Shown here piece after piece: positions 25,436-34,351 of a DNA stretch of 64,000 nt. The stretch lies in the NCBI RefSeq assembly GCF_015708085.1, contig NZ_JADNYM010000002.1, positions 1-64,000 on the forward strand, written 5' to 3'. The notes beneath the pieces are model-generated. The model saw nothing but the letters and a program-made list of their open reading frames with translations, ran no database searches and had not been told where the DNA came from. Both the position numbers and the translations under genes were made by a program. Source of the stretch: Arthrobacter terrae (GTDB lineage: Bacteria; Actinomycetota; Actinomycetes; Actinomycetales; Micrococcaceae). Every line of letters starts with the position of its first letter. Position 1 is the stretch's first letter.

Positions 25436-25690
25436 CCGATCGTCGGATCGCTGCTGCCCGGCGTGACGACTGCAGTGGGCGGCGGGCTGCTGCGCGATAT
25501 TACGGCCAACGAGGTGCCCCAACTCCTCGATTCAAAGGACCTGCCCGGGATTCCAGCCTTCCTCGGCGCGGGGCTGACCACCGTGCTCTTTAGCACCGGT
25601 TCGCTGAATCTGTTCACCGGCAGTGCTGCCGCCGTCGCGGTTTTTGTCTTTCGGATTTTGGCGTGGACTTTGGCTGGCACGCCCCGCTGG
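25436..25690 (+). pseudogene. Remnant of a TRIC cation-channel (UPF0126) protein, C-terminal half
   Basis: The plus-strand frame reads PIVGSLLPGVTTAVGGGLLR, then ANEVPQLL and IPAFLGAGLT, then FVFRILAWTLAGTPRW. This matches the second three-helix repeat of TRIC/UPF0126 membrane proteins, including the GG-G-(I/L)RD motif. The first repeat is absent and a stop lies 36 bp upstream of the homology, so the protein is half length. Translation from the GTG at 25463 is conceivable but would give a half channel, so a truncated relic is the better reading. It sits between the ABC ATPase and the SUKH-like gene. Confidence 0.65.
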
Positions 25691-25766
25691 CCACACGCTG
25701 GAATCGGGCGGGAGCCATTCGCGGCTAGGATTGTGAATCAGATCCCCACTGACTCGGAGCCTAAGT

Positions 25767-26213
25767 ATGAGCGACATGTTCCTTAACAATTTCCGTGCGT
25801 TGGTAGCGAAATATCTCGACGAGCCGTGGCTGGAGGCCGATGGAATCCCGCTGGCCGAGCTCGATGAGCTGCTGGCCGGTCACAACATCACGGTCCCACA
25901 GGTGCTGCGCGAATTCCTGCATGCCGTCGGCGGCTGCGAGGATCTGATGGAGGCGTACTACTATTTCTGGGATCCTGAGGAACTTCAGATCGAGGACGGC
26001 TACCTGTTATTTCTCGAGGATGAGGACGAGGAGTTCACCTGGGGCTTCCGCGCGGAGCAGCTGGCCGTCCCCGATCCGATTATCTGGCGGCGCAACAACG
26101 CCACGGGGGCCTGGACCAGCGAGGACGGTACGTTCAGCGAGTTCGTCTTCGATATGTTCGACTGGGTCTTCTCGGAGGACGACGACGACGTGGATATGGA
26201 TGTGGACGACTGA
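25767..26213 (+). CDS. Acidic SMI1/KNR4 (SUKH)-like protein
   Basis: A 148-residue, very acidic protein ending in a run of Asp (EDDDDVDMDVDD). The segment ITVPQVLREFLHAVGG and the following aromatic FWDPEEL and FTWGFRAEQLAVPDPIIW have the pattern of the SMI1/KNR4 (SUKH) superfamily, in which many bacterial members are immunity proteins against nuclease toxins. No toxin gene is adjacent, so an immunity role is speculative. A monocistronic gene; a ribosome-binding site before ATG 25767 is weak. Confidence 0.6.
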   Translation: MSDMFLNNFRALVAKYLDEPWLEADGIPLAELDELLAGHNITVPQVLREFLHAVGGCEDLMEAYYYFWDPEELQIEDGYLLFLEDEDEEFTWGFRAEQLAVPDPIIWRRNNATGAWTSEDGTFSEFVFDMFDWVFSEDDDDVDMDVDD

Positions 26214-26310
26214 TCCGTTCTGTTCCCGGGCCGTGAACAACCTTTGGGCATGGCCCGAGTCGCTACCTGATTTAGTCACAGGCTCCGTCTAGCCTTGGAC
26301 ACAGCCGACA

Positions 26311-26378
26311 CTGGTGGTTCCACAATACTGGTGGTTCAACAATACTGTCGGTTCGACAATACTGCCGGTTCCACGACA
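26311..26378 (+). repeat. Four 17-bp tandem repeats at the 5' end of the acyltransferase gene
   Basis: Units at 26311, 26328, 26345 and 26362 share CTGnyGGTTCnACAATA; the fourth diverges at its end and its last base is the A of the first in-frame ATG (26378). A further partial unit (TGGCGGTTGCGAGGA) follows. The spacing of 17 bp places each copy about 1.6 helical turns apart. The array lies in the untranslated leader if translation starts at 26426. Confidence 0.9.
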
Positions 26379-26425
26379 TGGCGGTTGCGAGGATGGGGCG
26401 CACAATGAGCATGGAGGAACGGGCC

Positions 26426-28405
26426 ATGAAACGCGGGGTAACTGCGCAGATGGCCGTTGAGGAATACAGTCGGCCGATAATCGGGCGGATTAATGGCTTG
26501 GACGGACTGCGTGCCATTGCGGTGCTTGCGGTGCTTGTCTACCATTTGTACGCCGGTCTGCTGCCCGGCGGTTTCCTTGGAGTCGACGTGTTTTTTGTTG
26601 TCTCCGGCTTCCTCATCACCACGCTGCTGCTGCGTGAGGTCCGTAGTACCGGCGTGATCTCCCTCGGTCAGTTCTGGCTACGCCGGGCGCGCCGCCTGCT
26701 TCCGGCCCTGCTCGTGGTCATCCTGGTCAGCACAGCGCTCGGATTCCTCATCGGCAAGGACCTGCTGGTCGGTATCGGCCGCCAGACGCTCGGTGCCATG
26801 ACGTTCTCGAACAACTGGCTTGAAATCGCCGCCGGCTCCAGTTACTTCGCGCATACGGCACCGCAACTGTTCGTTAACTTCTGGTCTCTGGCGGTGGAAG
26901 AGCAGTTCTACCTCCTGTGGCCGTTCGGTTTTCTGCTGCTCATGCGGTGCGTGCGCAGCCGCGTGAGACGCTTGGGCGTTGCCGCTGGCTGCGCTCTTGC
27001 ATCCGCCCTCTTGATGGCCATCCTGTATGTGCCCGGCACGGATGCCACCCGCGTGTACTACGGCACCGACACGCACGCCTTCGGCCTGCTGATCGGCGTT
27101 GCCCTGGCCTTCGCTTGGTCCGGCGGAACCGGGATGGACCTGAGCCGTCCCAACTGGCGGCACCGCCGCAAGTTCATCGGCCTGGGTGCCCTTGCCCTGC
27201 TGATCGGCTGCATGTTCATCGTGGATGCGGCTTCACCGTTCGCATACCGAGGCGGGATCCTGTTGGCCTGCGTATTGACCGCGGTGCTGATCCTGACCCT
27301 GTTGGAGGGAACGGGCCCGCTCCAGACCATGCTTAATTTTCCTGCGCTGACGTGGGTAGGTCAGCGCTCCTACGGCATTTATCTGTGGCACTGGCCCGCC
27401 CTGGTCATCTCCGATGCCGTGGCCCCGCAGGCGATAGGCACACCGGGGTGGTGGATCATCCGGATCCTCGCGCTGGCGCTGACCGTGCTGGTGTCCGCTC
27501 TCTCCTTCCGGTACCTGGAGGAGCCCGTGCGCAGGCAAGGCTTCCGCGCAACCTGGGCGGCTGCGTCCGGCGCGGTAGCCCGCGGCGGTATGAAGGTCAA
27601 CGGGGCAAAGCTGACCGCTGGGCTCGGAGCCACGCTGGCACTGCTGGCAATCGCGGGCATCCTCACCGCCCCGGCAAAGTCACAGGTGCAGACCGCGCTG
27701 GAACGCAACCAGTCGATTGTCTCGGCTGCGACACCGCCAACACTGGTGCCCTCGGCCGCCGCTTCAGCCACGGCGGACAAACCGACGGACAAACCCGCAG
27801 CCGCGCCGTCGGCACCGGCGCCGGGCGCCGGCAACGCGCCGGCTGCGGCAACCCCGTCCGGCACCCCGATGGCTTACCCCAACGGCGATGAGGTCATCGC
27901 GATCGGGGATTCGCTGGTGGTGACCAGCGCGGACGGACTCCGTGACAGGTTCCCCGGCATGGCGTTCGACGCTGCCTCCAACAGGCAGTGGCCCGACGGG
28001 GTCGCAGCCATCGGCGCCAGACTCGCCAACGACAGTATGCGCCGGGCGGTTATCGTGCACTTCGGCACGAACGCCGGCGTTGACCAAACGGTGGTCTCCA
28101 AGGCACTGGACATGCTCGGTCCGGACCGTATGGTAGTGCTCGTGAATCTCTATGGGGCCAGTTCGTGGGTCCCGAACGCGAACGACGCCCTCACAAACGC
28201 CGTAAAGGGGCGCCGAAACGTCATCATTGCCGACTGGAACAAGGCGATCAGCCAGCGGCCTGACCTTCTTCAGCCGGATCAAATTCATCCCGGAATTTTC
28301 GGCGCACACCTTTACGCGGACACGATCAAGAAGGCCTTTCATGACCTCGCCGTGCGCACGGGCGGCGCCGTACCGGCGGACTATACGATCGTCGACGACT
28401 ACTAG
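26426..28405 (+). CDS. Acyltransferase-3 (OafA/YrhL type) with C-terminal SGNH domain
   Basis: A 659-residue membrane O-acyltransferase. The N-terminal acyltransferase-3 domain (about 10-385) has ten or so helices with GLDGLRAIAVLAVLVYHL, FLGVDVFFVVSGFLIT, FWSLAVEEQFYLLWP and GIYLWHWP. A helix near 405-425 is followed by an Ala/Pro/Ser linker (about 440-490) and an extracytoplasmic SGNH-like domain with IAIGDSLVVTSADGL, VIVHFGTNAG and QIHPGIFGAHLYAD. Such proteins transfer acetyl groups to cell-wall or surface glycans. The ATG at 26426 is chosen because GGAGGAAC (26413-26420) precedes it; in-frame ATGs at 26378, 26405 and 26411 lack a comparable site. The catalytic pair in the SGNH domain is Ser/Asp-His (DSLV and IHP). 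Confidence 0.9.
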   Translation: MKRGVTAQMAVEEYSRPIIGRINGLDGLRAIAVLAVLVYHLYAGLLPGGFLGVDVFFVVSGFLITTLLLREVRSTGVISLGQFWLRRARRLLPALLVVILVSTALGFLIGKDLLVGIGRQTLGAMTFSNNWLEIAAGSSYFAHTAPQLFVNFWSLAVEEQFYLLWPFGFLLLMRCVRSRVRRLGVAAGCALASALLMAILYVPGTDATRVYYGTDTHAFGLLIGVALAFAWSGGTGMDLSRPNWRHRRKFIGLGALALLIGCMFIVDAASPFAYRGGILLACVLTAVLILTLLEGTGPLQTMLNFPALTWVGQRSYGIYLWHWPALVISDAVAPQAIGTPGWWIIRILALALTVLVSALSFRYLEEPVRRQGFRATWAAASGAVARGGMKVNGAKLTAGLGATLALLAIAGILTAPAKSQVQTALERNQSIVSAATPPTLVPSAAASATADKPTDKPAAAPSAPAPGAGNAPAAATPSGTPMAYPNGDEVIAIGDSLVVTSADGLRDRFPGMAFDAASNRQWPDGVAAIGARLANDSMRRAVIVHFGTNAGVDQTVVSKALDMLGPDRMVVLVNLYGASSWVPNANDALTNAVKGRRNVIIADWNKAISQRPDLLQPDQIHPGIFGAHLYADTIKKAFHDLAVRTGGAVPADYTIVDDY

Positions 28406-28432
28406 GACAACGGCTGCCGCTGCGGCACAGAA

Positions 28433-29533
28433 TCAGGCGGAACGGTCGACGATTGCCCGGGCAAACCCGACCAGCGCGGACTTCACCACACCATCCGGAA
28501 TCGGCGCCAGCGCGTCCACCGCCGCCTCAGCCCACTGCCGGGCAATTGCCCAGGATTCGGCGGTCACGGCATGGGCTTGCAAGGCCGCCACCGCCCGGGC
28601 CAGAGCATCATCGCTGGTCAAATCCCCCTCCACGAGGGCCAGCACCTCAGCGGCAGACGGATCGGTCGCGGCCGCTTTGCGCAGCAGCAAAACCGGCAGG
28701 GTCGACACACCCTCGCGCAGATCCGTTCCCGGCGACTTCCCCGACACCTGCTTCAAACCAGTGACGTCAATGACGTCGTCGGCCAGCTGGAAGGCAACGC
28801 CTGCCTTCTCGCCGTATTCCACCAGTACCCGCTGGATTGGCTCCTGGACACCGGCAAAAATCGCACCCAGCTGACCGGAGGCTGCGACCAGGGAACCGGT
28901 CTTGTCCGCGATCACGGACAGGTAGTGTTCCACCGGATCCTGATCCGGACGCGGGCCAACAGTCTCATGCAACTGACCCAGGCAGAGACGCTCAAAAGTC
29001 CGCGCCTGGATCCCCAGTGCCTGTGCACCCAGCTCCGAAACCAGAATGGATGCGCGGGCAAAAATCAGGTCGCCGGTCAAGATGGCAACAGTGTTCCCCC
29101 ACACCTCGTGCGCTGTGGGGGCACCGCGGCGGTACGGCGCTGAGTCCATGACGTCGTCGTGATACAGCGTGGCCAGGTGGGTAAGCTCGACGACGACGGC
29201 GGCTTGGATGACCTCCGGGCGGCTGGCGTCCCCCAACTGGGCTGCCAGCAGCGTCAACAACGGCCGGATGCGCTTGCCGCCGGCCTCCATCAGGTGCCTG
29301 GTGGTGGCATCGGCGAGCGGATCCGAGTTGGCGATGGCAATATGCAGCTGTTTCTCCACCTTCGCCAGCGACATCGAAATGGCGGGCCCAAGGTCGGCAT
29401 CGGCGGCAATGGAGGCAAACCCTTTGGGCAATTGCAGACCCGTGGCGATGCCCATCGTGGTCGGCTCCGGTTCATCGGATTCGGGACGGCCATGGCCGGC
29501 GTGGGTCCAGCCGGAGTCTGCGGAAGTAGTCAC
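28433..29533 (-). CDS. Polyprenyl diphosphate synthase (menaquinone side chain)
   Basis: A 366-residue long-chain trans-prenyltransferase of the IspB/GrcC/HepT type that makes the prenyl tail of menaquinone. The first Asp-rich motif is LYHDDVMDSAPYRRG and the second is QLADDVIDVTG; GGKRIRPLLTLL supplies the pyrophosphate-binding region. It starts with GTG at 29533; the first 27 residues are a variable hydrophilic leader common in relatives, and an ATG at 29455 is an alternative. It lies at the end of a minus-strand menaquinone set with menJ and menG, 70 bp after the menJ stop. Chain length is not predictable from sequence by eye. Confidence 0.88.
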   Translation of the reverse strand: MTTSADSGWTHAGHGRPESDEPEPTTMGIATGLQLPKGFASIAADADLGPAISMSLAKVEKQLHIAIANSDPLADATTRHLMEAGGKRIRPLLTLLAAQLGDASRPEVIQAAVVVELTHLATLYHDDVMDSAPYRRGAPTAHEVWGNTVAILTGDLIFARASILVSELGAQALGIQARTFERLCLGQLHETVGPRPDQDPVEHYLSVIADKTGSLVAASGQLGAIFAGVQEPIQRVLVEYGEKAGVAFQLADDVIDVTGLKQVSGKSPGTDLREGVSTLPVLLLRKAAATDPSAAEVLALVEGDLTSDDALARAVAALQAHAVTAESWAIARQWAEAAVDALAPIPDGVVKSALVGFARAIVDRSA

Positions 29534-29603
29534 TGCTTAACACTAGCTTTCGTAAGGGGGCGAATGTGCCGTCCCGTTGCCGCGGGCGCGGCGTCCCCAA
29601 CGG

Positions 29604-30878
29604 TCAGGCGAGCTGATTGTCCGTGGCCGGGACCAGCTTTTCGAGCAGATGAATCACTCTATCCTCAAAGCTCTTGCCGCCGCTGTCCGTCAAATTGGCC
29701 AGCATCCGCACGACAAAGCGCATCAGAACGGGGATGGGCATCCCGGTCCGCAGCGCCAGCTTCATCACCTTGGGCCGGCCTATCAGCGTCGCGAACATCC
29801 GGCCCAGGGTGAAGTGGCTGCCCCATTGCTGCCGTACATACCCGCTGTAGCCGGAGAGCACATGGTCCCGGGCCAGCAGTGAATTGGTGCGGTCAGCGGT
29901 TTCAATGACCTCTGCCGCGTACCGCGCGGATTCCATAGCGTAGGAGATACCTTCGCCATTAAAGGGGCTCACCATGCCGCCGGCATCGCCGAGCAGCAGC
30001 AGTCCTGGCGAATAATGCGGGGTGCGGTTGAACCCCATCGGCAGGGCCGCACCCCGGATTTCACCCATCTGGTTGTCCGGGTTGAAGCCCCACTGCGCCG
30101 GCATGGCCGCCGTCCAGTCCCGCAGCACCTGCTTGTAATCCAGCTTGCCGAATTCCCGGGACGAATTCAGGATTCCCAGGCCAACGTTGGAGGTACCGTC
30201 GCCCACGCCGAAGACCCAGCCGTAGCCGGGCAGCGGATTCCCGGCCTTGTCGGGCAGCTCCAGCCAGCCTTCCATCCAGTCATCGTCCGTCCGCGGGCTG
30301 GTGAAATAGGTCCGCACGGCCACGCCCAGCGGCCGGTCATCACGCTTATGCAGTCCCAGCGAGACGGCAGTCCGGGTGGAATTCCCGTCCGCTGCAAGCA
30401 CCACATCGGCCGCAAAATCCTCGGTGGCCCCGGTTTTGCGCCCCGCCCCGTCCAGCAGCGCCGCAGTGACACCGATGACACGGCCGCCGGCGTCCCTGCG
30501 CGCGGTGGTGACGCTGTGGCGTTCAAGGACGACGGCTCCCGCAGCCTGCGCATGCCGGGCCAGCGATTCATCAAAACCGAGCCGCGTCCGGATCAAACCA
30601 TACTGCGGGAAGTCACTGAGTTCGGGCCATGGAACCTCGACAGTCCGTCCGCCCGCGATCAGCCGCAGGCCCTTGTTCCGCCGCCAGCCCTCGGCCTCGC
30701 TGTGCGGCAAATCCAGCAGCTGAATCTCGCGCACGGCCCGGGGCGTGAGACCATCGCCACAGACCTTCTCGCGCGGAAAAGCGGTCTTCTCCAACACCGT
30801 GACCGCAATACCCGCCCGGGCCAGATAATAGGCGGCGGTGGACCCGGCCGGGCCTGCCCCGACAATCAGGACCTTCAC
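29604..30878 (-). CDS. menJ: FAD-dependent geranylgeranyl-type reductase, probably menaquinone side-chain reductase
   Basis: A 424-residue flavoprotein. The dinucleotide-binding motif is [21 protein letters not shown], followed by [20 protein letters not shown] (the geranylgeranyl-reductase PxxxxCGG/CGDG region), and [14 protein letters not shown] and [18 protein letters not shown] for FAD binding. In mycobacteria MenJ saturates one isoprene of menaquinone, and Micrococcaceae commonly contain dihydro-menaquinones. The location immediately after menG (4-bp overlap at 30875-30878) supports that role. Reduction of archaeal-type lipids is unlikely here. Confidence 0.8.
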   Translation of the reverse strand: MKVLIVGAGPAGSTAAYYLARAGIAVTVLEKTAFPREKVCGDGLTPRAVREIQLLDLPHSEAEGWRRNKGLRLIAGGRTVEVPWPELSDFPQYGLIRTRLGFDESLARHAQAAGAVVLERHSVTTARRDAGGRVIGVTAALLDGAGRKTGATEDFAADVVLAADGNSTRTAVSLGLHKRDDRPLGVAVRTYFTSPRTDDDWMEGWLELPDKAGNPLPGYGWVFGVGDGTSNVGLGILNSSREFGKLDYKQVLRDWTAAMPAQWGFNPDNQMGEIRGAALPMGFNRTPHYSPGLLLLGDAGGMVSPFNGEGISYAMESARYAAEVIETADRTNSLLARDHVLSGYSGYVRQQWGSHFTLGRMFATLIGRPKVMKLALRTGMPIPVLMRFVVRMLANLTDSGGKSFEDRVIHLLEKLVPATDNQLA

Positions 30879-31684
30879 TTAGCGGTTGGTCCGGTACCGG
30901 ACGGCTTGACAGCACCGGCTGGTCCTGCAGTTCCGGACGGCTTGGTGCGATGCGTCTTTGCCACCGGGCCCACGCCGCCGCGGTCCCCACGTCCGGGCTT
31001 AACCGCGCGGTGCACGGCCACAATGCCGCCGCTGAGGTTACGGTAAGCCACCTCCTGCCAGCCAACGTCCCGCAGCCACTGTGCGAGATGATCCTGATCC
31101 GGCCAGGCCCGGATGGACTCCGCGAGATATACGTAGGCCACCGGGTTGGAGGAAACCTTGGTGGCGATGGCCGGCAGCGCGCGCATCAGGTACTCGGTGT
31201 ACATGGTCCGCCAGAGGGCCACGGTGGGCGAGGAAAATTCCGCAATAACCAGTCTGCCGCCGGGCTTGGTGACCCGGAGCATTTCCGCCAGCGCCTGGTG
31301 CGGCGCGCTGACGTTGCGCAGCCCGAAGGAAATTGTGGTGGCATCGAAGGAATTGTCCGCGAACGGCAGGTTAGTGGCGTCCCCGGCAATGAAGTCGATG
31401 TCCGGGCGCCGGCGCTTGCCTACTTTGAGCATGCCCACCGAGAAATCGCAGGCCACCACGGCGATCCCGGCATCGGCATACGGCTCACTCGACGTGCCGG
31501 TTCCAGCGGCCACATCCAGTACCCGCTGGCCTGGTTTGGCATCGACGGCGCCCACCACGATCCGCCGCCACCGGCGGGTCTGTCCCATCGACAGCACGTC
31601 ATTAACGACGTCATACTTGGGCGCAACGTCGTCAAACATTGCGGCAACTTCTTCCGGACGCTTCTCCAACGATGCTCGGTTCAC
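30875..31684 (-). CDS. menG: Demethylmenaquinone methyltransferase
   Basis: A 269-residue MenG/UbiE methyltransferase, the last methylation of menaquinone. It has the UbiE signature [20 protein letters not shown] near the N-terminus, motif [20 protein letters not shown], and [20 protein letters not shown]. The C-terminal extension past [17 protein letters not shown] is a Gly/Pro/Thr-rich tail of about 35 residues with repeated PSGT/TAGPAG/TGPTAK, beyond the usual family end. The stop overlaps the menJ start by 4 bp. It is divergent from menF. Confidence 0.92.
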   Translation of the reverse strand: MNRASLEKRPEEVAAMFDDVAPKYDVVNDVLSMGQTRRWRRIVVGAVDAKPGQRVLDVAAGTGTSSEPYADAGIAVVACDFSVGMLKVGKRRRPDIDFIAGDATNLPFADNSFDATTISFGLRNVSAPHQALAEMLRVTKPGGRLVIAEFSSPTVALWRTMYTEYLMRALPAIATKVSSNPVAYVYLAESIRAWPDQDHLAQWLRDVGWQEVAYRNLSGGIVAVHRAVKPGRGDRGGVGPVAKTHRTKPSGTAGPAGAVKPSGTGPTAK

Positions 31685-31770
31685 CCCATCATTATCTCAA
31701 AGATCGCCCGCGCACGGGTATTTTGCGCCCGTGCTGCCACAGGGCTACTGCGGAGTAGTGTTAAATCATC

Positions 31771-33180
31771 ATGACTGCGTCCCTGACCGCCCTCACCGTG
31801 CCGCTCGATCTGTCCTTTTTCACCATCTCCGGGCACCTGAGGCAAAAGTCGGAACAGTACGGGCTGAGCGACCTGTTGTGCATTGACGGCGCGTTGTGCT
31901 GGATCCGCCGCGGCGAGGGCCTGGTGGCCTTCGGAGAGTTGACGCGCTTCAGCGGAACCGGACCGGAGCGTTTTGCCGATGCTGAGCAATGGTGGAAAGC
32001 GCTGTTGTCCAGCTCACACGCCCAGGATTCCGTCCGACTTCCCGGTACCGGCCCGGTGGCCTTCGGCTCCTTCGCCTTCTCCAAAACTTCGTCCTTTGAG
32101 TCCCGGTTGATTATCCCCGCTCTGGTGGTCGGCTTCCGCGCCGGGCTCGTCTGGTTGACGCAGATGACGCTCGACGGCGGCCCGCTCACAGCCGCCGGCG
32201 CGCACGCCGCCCTTGGCCTGCTGATTGACAGCGCCGCCCGGCCACAGCCGGGCAGTCCCGGGCCGTTGAGTCCTGAGCCGTTGAGCCCTGAGCCGTTGAG
32301 CCCTGAGCCGTTGAGCCCTGAAGAGGCAAATACCGAGCCGCCGGAAGCAGTGGTCTCCAGCGGAGCCCTCAGCGAGCAGGATTGGCTGGCCGCCGTCGCA
32401 GCCGGAGTCAGCGCGATCGAATCCGGAGCGCTGGAAAAAGTGGTGCTGGCACGGGACATCGTCGCCACCTTCGCAGAGCCCGTCTCCCGCCCCGCCATTT
32501 TGCAGGCGCTGACGGAGCGCTACAGCGAATGCTGGACGTACGGGGTGGAAGGGCTGGTCGGAGCCACCCCGGAAATCCTCATCAAAGTAGAGGGACGCAC
32601 CGCGCAGGCGCGGGTGCTGGCGGGCACGCTGGACCGCGAGGACGCGCCGGAGGATGCCGCCGGGTTTGCCCGCGAGGTGCTGGCCGGATCGATAAAGCAG
32701 CGGCAGGAACACGATTTCGCCGTCCGGTCACTGACCCGCCAATTGGCCCCCTTCGCCGTCGACCTCTTCTTCCCGCCGGAGCCCTTCATCCTGGAGCTGC
32801 CCAACGTCTGGCATCTGGCCTCCGACGTCAACGCGGAACTGGCGGACGTGGATGGCCATCTCCCCACCTCGCTGGCGCTGGTGGAGGCGCTGCATCCTAC
32901 TGCCGCCGTTTGCGGAACGCCGCGCAGCGAAGCGGGGGCGCTGATCCGCGAGCTGGAGGGGCTTGACCGCGGTCCCTACGCCGGACCGGTGGGCTGGCTG
33001 GACGGTTCCGGCAACGGCGAGTGGGGCATTGCCCTGCGCGGTGCGGTTCTGGAAAATCCGACGACGGCGCGGCTGTATGCCGGTTGCGGCATCGTGGCCG
33101 CGTCGGATCCGGAAGCTGAACTCGCCGAGACCTGGGCTAAATTCCGTCCGATGCTGCAGGCGTTGGGCCTGCGCGCCTAA
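31771..33180 (+). CDS. menF: Isochorismate synthase, menaquinone pathway
   Basis: A 469-residue chorismate-utilising enzyme that makes isochorismate for MenD. The C-terminal chorismate-binding domain has EKVVLARDIVATF, TYGVEGLVGATPEILI, LAGTLDR, LPNVWHLASDVNAEL, LHPTAAVCGTPRSEA and LDRGPYAGPVGWLD. Between the N-terminal domain and this core, four 15-bp tandem repeats (32263-32322) encode PLSPE repeated at residues about 165-184. The gene is divergent from menG and is followed by an amino-acid transporter, with menD and menC further on, so the pathway genes are loosely grouped. Confidence 0.92.
   Translation: MTASLTALTVPLDLSFFTISGHLRQKSEQYGLSDLLCIDGALCWIRRGEGLVAFGELTRFSGTGPERFADAEQWWKALLSSSHAQDSVRLPGTGPVAFGSFAFSKTSSFESRLIIPALVVGFRAGLVWLTQMTLDGGPLTAAGAHAALGLLIDSAARPQPGSPGPLSPEPLSPEPLSPEPLSPEEANTEPPEAVVSSGALSEQDWLAAVAAGVSAIESGALEKVVLARDIVATFAEPVSRPAILQALTERYSECWTYGVEGLVGATPEILIKVEGRTAQARVLAGTLDREDAPEDAAGFAREVLAGSIKQRQEHDFAVRSLTRQLAPFAVDLFFPPEPFILELPNVWHLASDVNAELADVDGHLPTSLALVEALHPTAAVCGTPRSEAGALIRELEGLDRGPYAGPVGWLDGSGNGEWGIALRGAVLENPTTARLYAGCGIVAASDPEAELAETWAKFRPMLQALGLRA
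32263..32322 (+). repeat. Four 15-bp tandem repeats inside menF
   Basis: Units starting at 32263, 32278, 32293 and 32308 read CCGTTGAGyCCTGAr; the second and third are identical. They encode (PLSPE)4 in the linker before the chorismate-binding domain and keep the frame. Confidence 0.9.
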
Positions 33181-33211
33181 ACGCTCCTCCCGACGGCCCG
33201 CGCGATTCCCG

Positions 33212-33241
33212 GCGCGGGATCCGGGGTCCCGGTTCCCGCGC
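33212..33241. terminator. GC-rich stem-loop after menF
   Basis: GCGCGGG at 33212-33218 pairs with CCCGCGC at 33235-33241, with an inner CCGGG/CCCGG stem in the loop. It lies 32 bp after the menF stop. There is no T-run, so its terminator role rests on position and stability only. Confidence 0.4.
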
Positions 33242-33281
33242 GCGTCGCCCGCTTGCCTTTCGCCCACTAAGGTTGTCTGAT

Positions 33282-33330
33282 AGTAAAACGTTGTTTACTG
33301 TGATGCATATCTCTTTCGGCTATACACTAT
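33282..33330 (+). promoter_or_regulatory. AT-rich promoter region with dyad upstream of the amino-acid transporter
   Basis: AGTAAA and TTTACT (33282-33299) form an inverted repeat in an otherwise GC-rich neighbourhood, and TATACACTATAAG (33321-33333) offers a -10-like box about 45 bp before the ATG at 33375. This is the most AT-rich spot in the region. A regulator of the transporter may bind the dyad; none is identified. Confidence 0.4.
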
Positions 33331-33374
33331 AAGACGGATAACTCCTTCCAGCCTCAGAAACAAAGGGTAAATCG

Positions 33375-34313
33375 ATGCCGTTCTCCCCCAAACTGTCCGC
33401 CAAAATCCTCACGGTTGCCGCCGTGGCAGCTCTAGCGCTCACCGGCTGCACCACCGCCTCGCAGACCAACGCCGGGGCTCCCGCCAATTCCTCCGGCGCT
33501 GCGAGCTTTGACCCCTCCGCCGTCAAGAAGGACGACGCCCTGGCAGCTGCGGTCCCCGCCGCAATCAAGAGCAAGGGCACACTGACCGTTGGTTCGGATA
33601 CCTCCTATGCTCCCGCGGAGTTCCTGGGCGGCTCGGACGGCCAGACACCGCAGGGCTACGACGTCGATCTCGCCAAGGCAATCGGGGCGACCCTTGGGAT
33701 GCCGGTGAAGGTGCAGACCGCGGAGTTCACCAGCATCCTGCCCGCGCTCGGTGCCAAGTACGATCTGGGCATGTCCTCCTTCACGATCACCCCCGAGCGC
33801 TCGCAGGCCGTGAATTTTGTCAGCTACTTCAACGCCGGCGTGCTGTGGGCCGTCCAGAAGGGCAACCCCAAGAACATCTCCCTCGATGACATCTGCGGCA
33901 AGACGGTCGGGGTCCAGACCGGCACGGTGGAGGAGGACCCGGACGTTTCGGGACGTTCCAAAAAGTGCACCGATGAGGGCAAGCCCGCGATCACCATCGT
34001 CACGCTGAAAAACCAGACCGATGTCACCACCCGCCTGGTTAACGGCAGCATCGATGCGATGTCCGCCGATTCCCCCATCATCGGTTACGCACTCTCCCAG
34101 ACCGGCGACAAGCTGGAAACGCTCGGAGACGTCTACGACGCCGCCCCGCAGGGAATCGCCATCGCCAAATCTGATACTGCCTTCGCGGATTTGATCGGCA
34201 AGGTCATGAACAAGCTCATCGACGATGGCGACTACAAAAAGATTCTGGACGGCTGGAACAATAGCAAGGGCGCATTGACCAAGGCCGAGGTAAATCCGAC
34301 GGTGGGCAGTTGA
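33375..34313 (+). CDS. Polar amino-acid ABC transporter substrate-binding lipoprotein
   Basis: A 312-residue family-3 binding protein with lipobox LTGC (Cys about residue 25), a Ser/Ala linker, and the binding-lobe motifs GSDTSYAPAEFLGG, GYDVDLAKAIG, NQTDVTTRLVNG and ILDGWNN. It is the paralogue of the orphan at 4551-5480. The stop overlaps the permease frame, and an ATPase follows, so this is a complete three-gene importer. The ligand is probably a polar or cationic amino acid, judged only from family. Confidence 0.92.
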   Translation: MPFSPKLSAKILTVAAVAALALTGCTTASQTNAGAPANSSGAASFDPSAVKKDDALAAAVPAAIKSKGTLTVGSDTSYAPAEFLGGSDGQTPQGYDVDLAKAIGATLGMPVKVQTAEFTSILPALGAKYDLGMSSFTITPERSQAVNFVSYFNAGVLWAVQKGNPKNISLDDICGKTVGVQTGTVEEDPDVSGRSKKCTDEGKPAITIVTLKNQTDVTTRLVNGSIDAMSADSPIIGYALSQTGDKLETLGDVYDAAPQGIAIAKSDTAFADLIGKVMNKLIDDGDYKKILDGWNNSKGALTKAEVNPTVGS

Positions 34314-34351
34314 GCCGCTCGGCACCCAGCACCGGAACAAGGAAAAACGGC

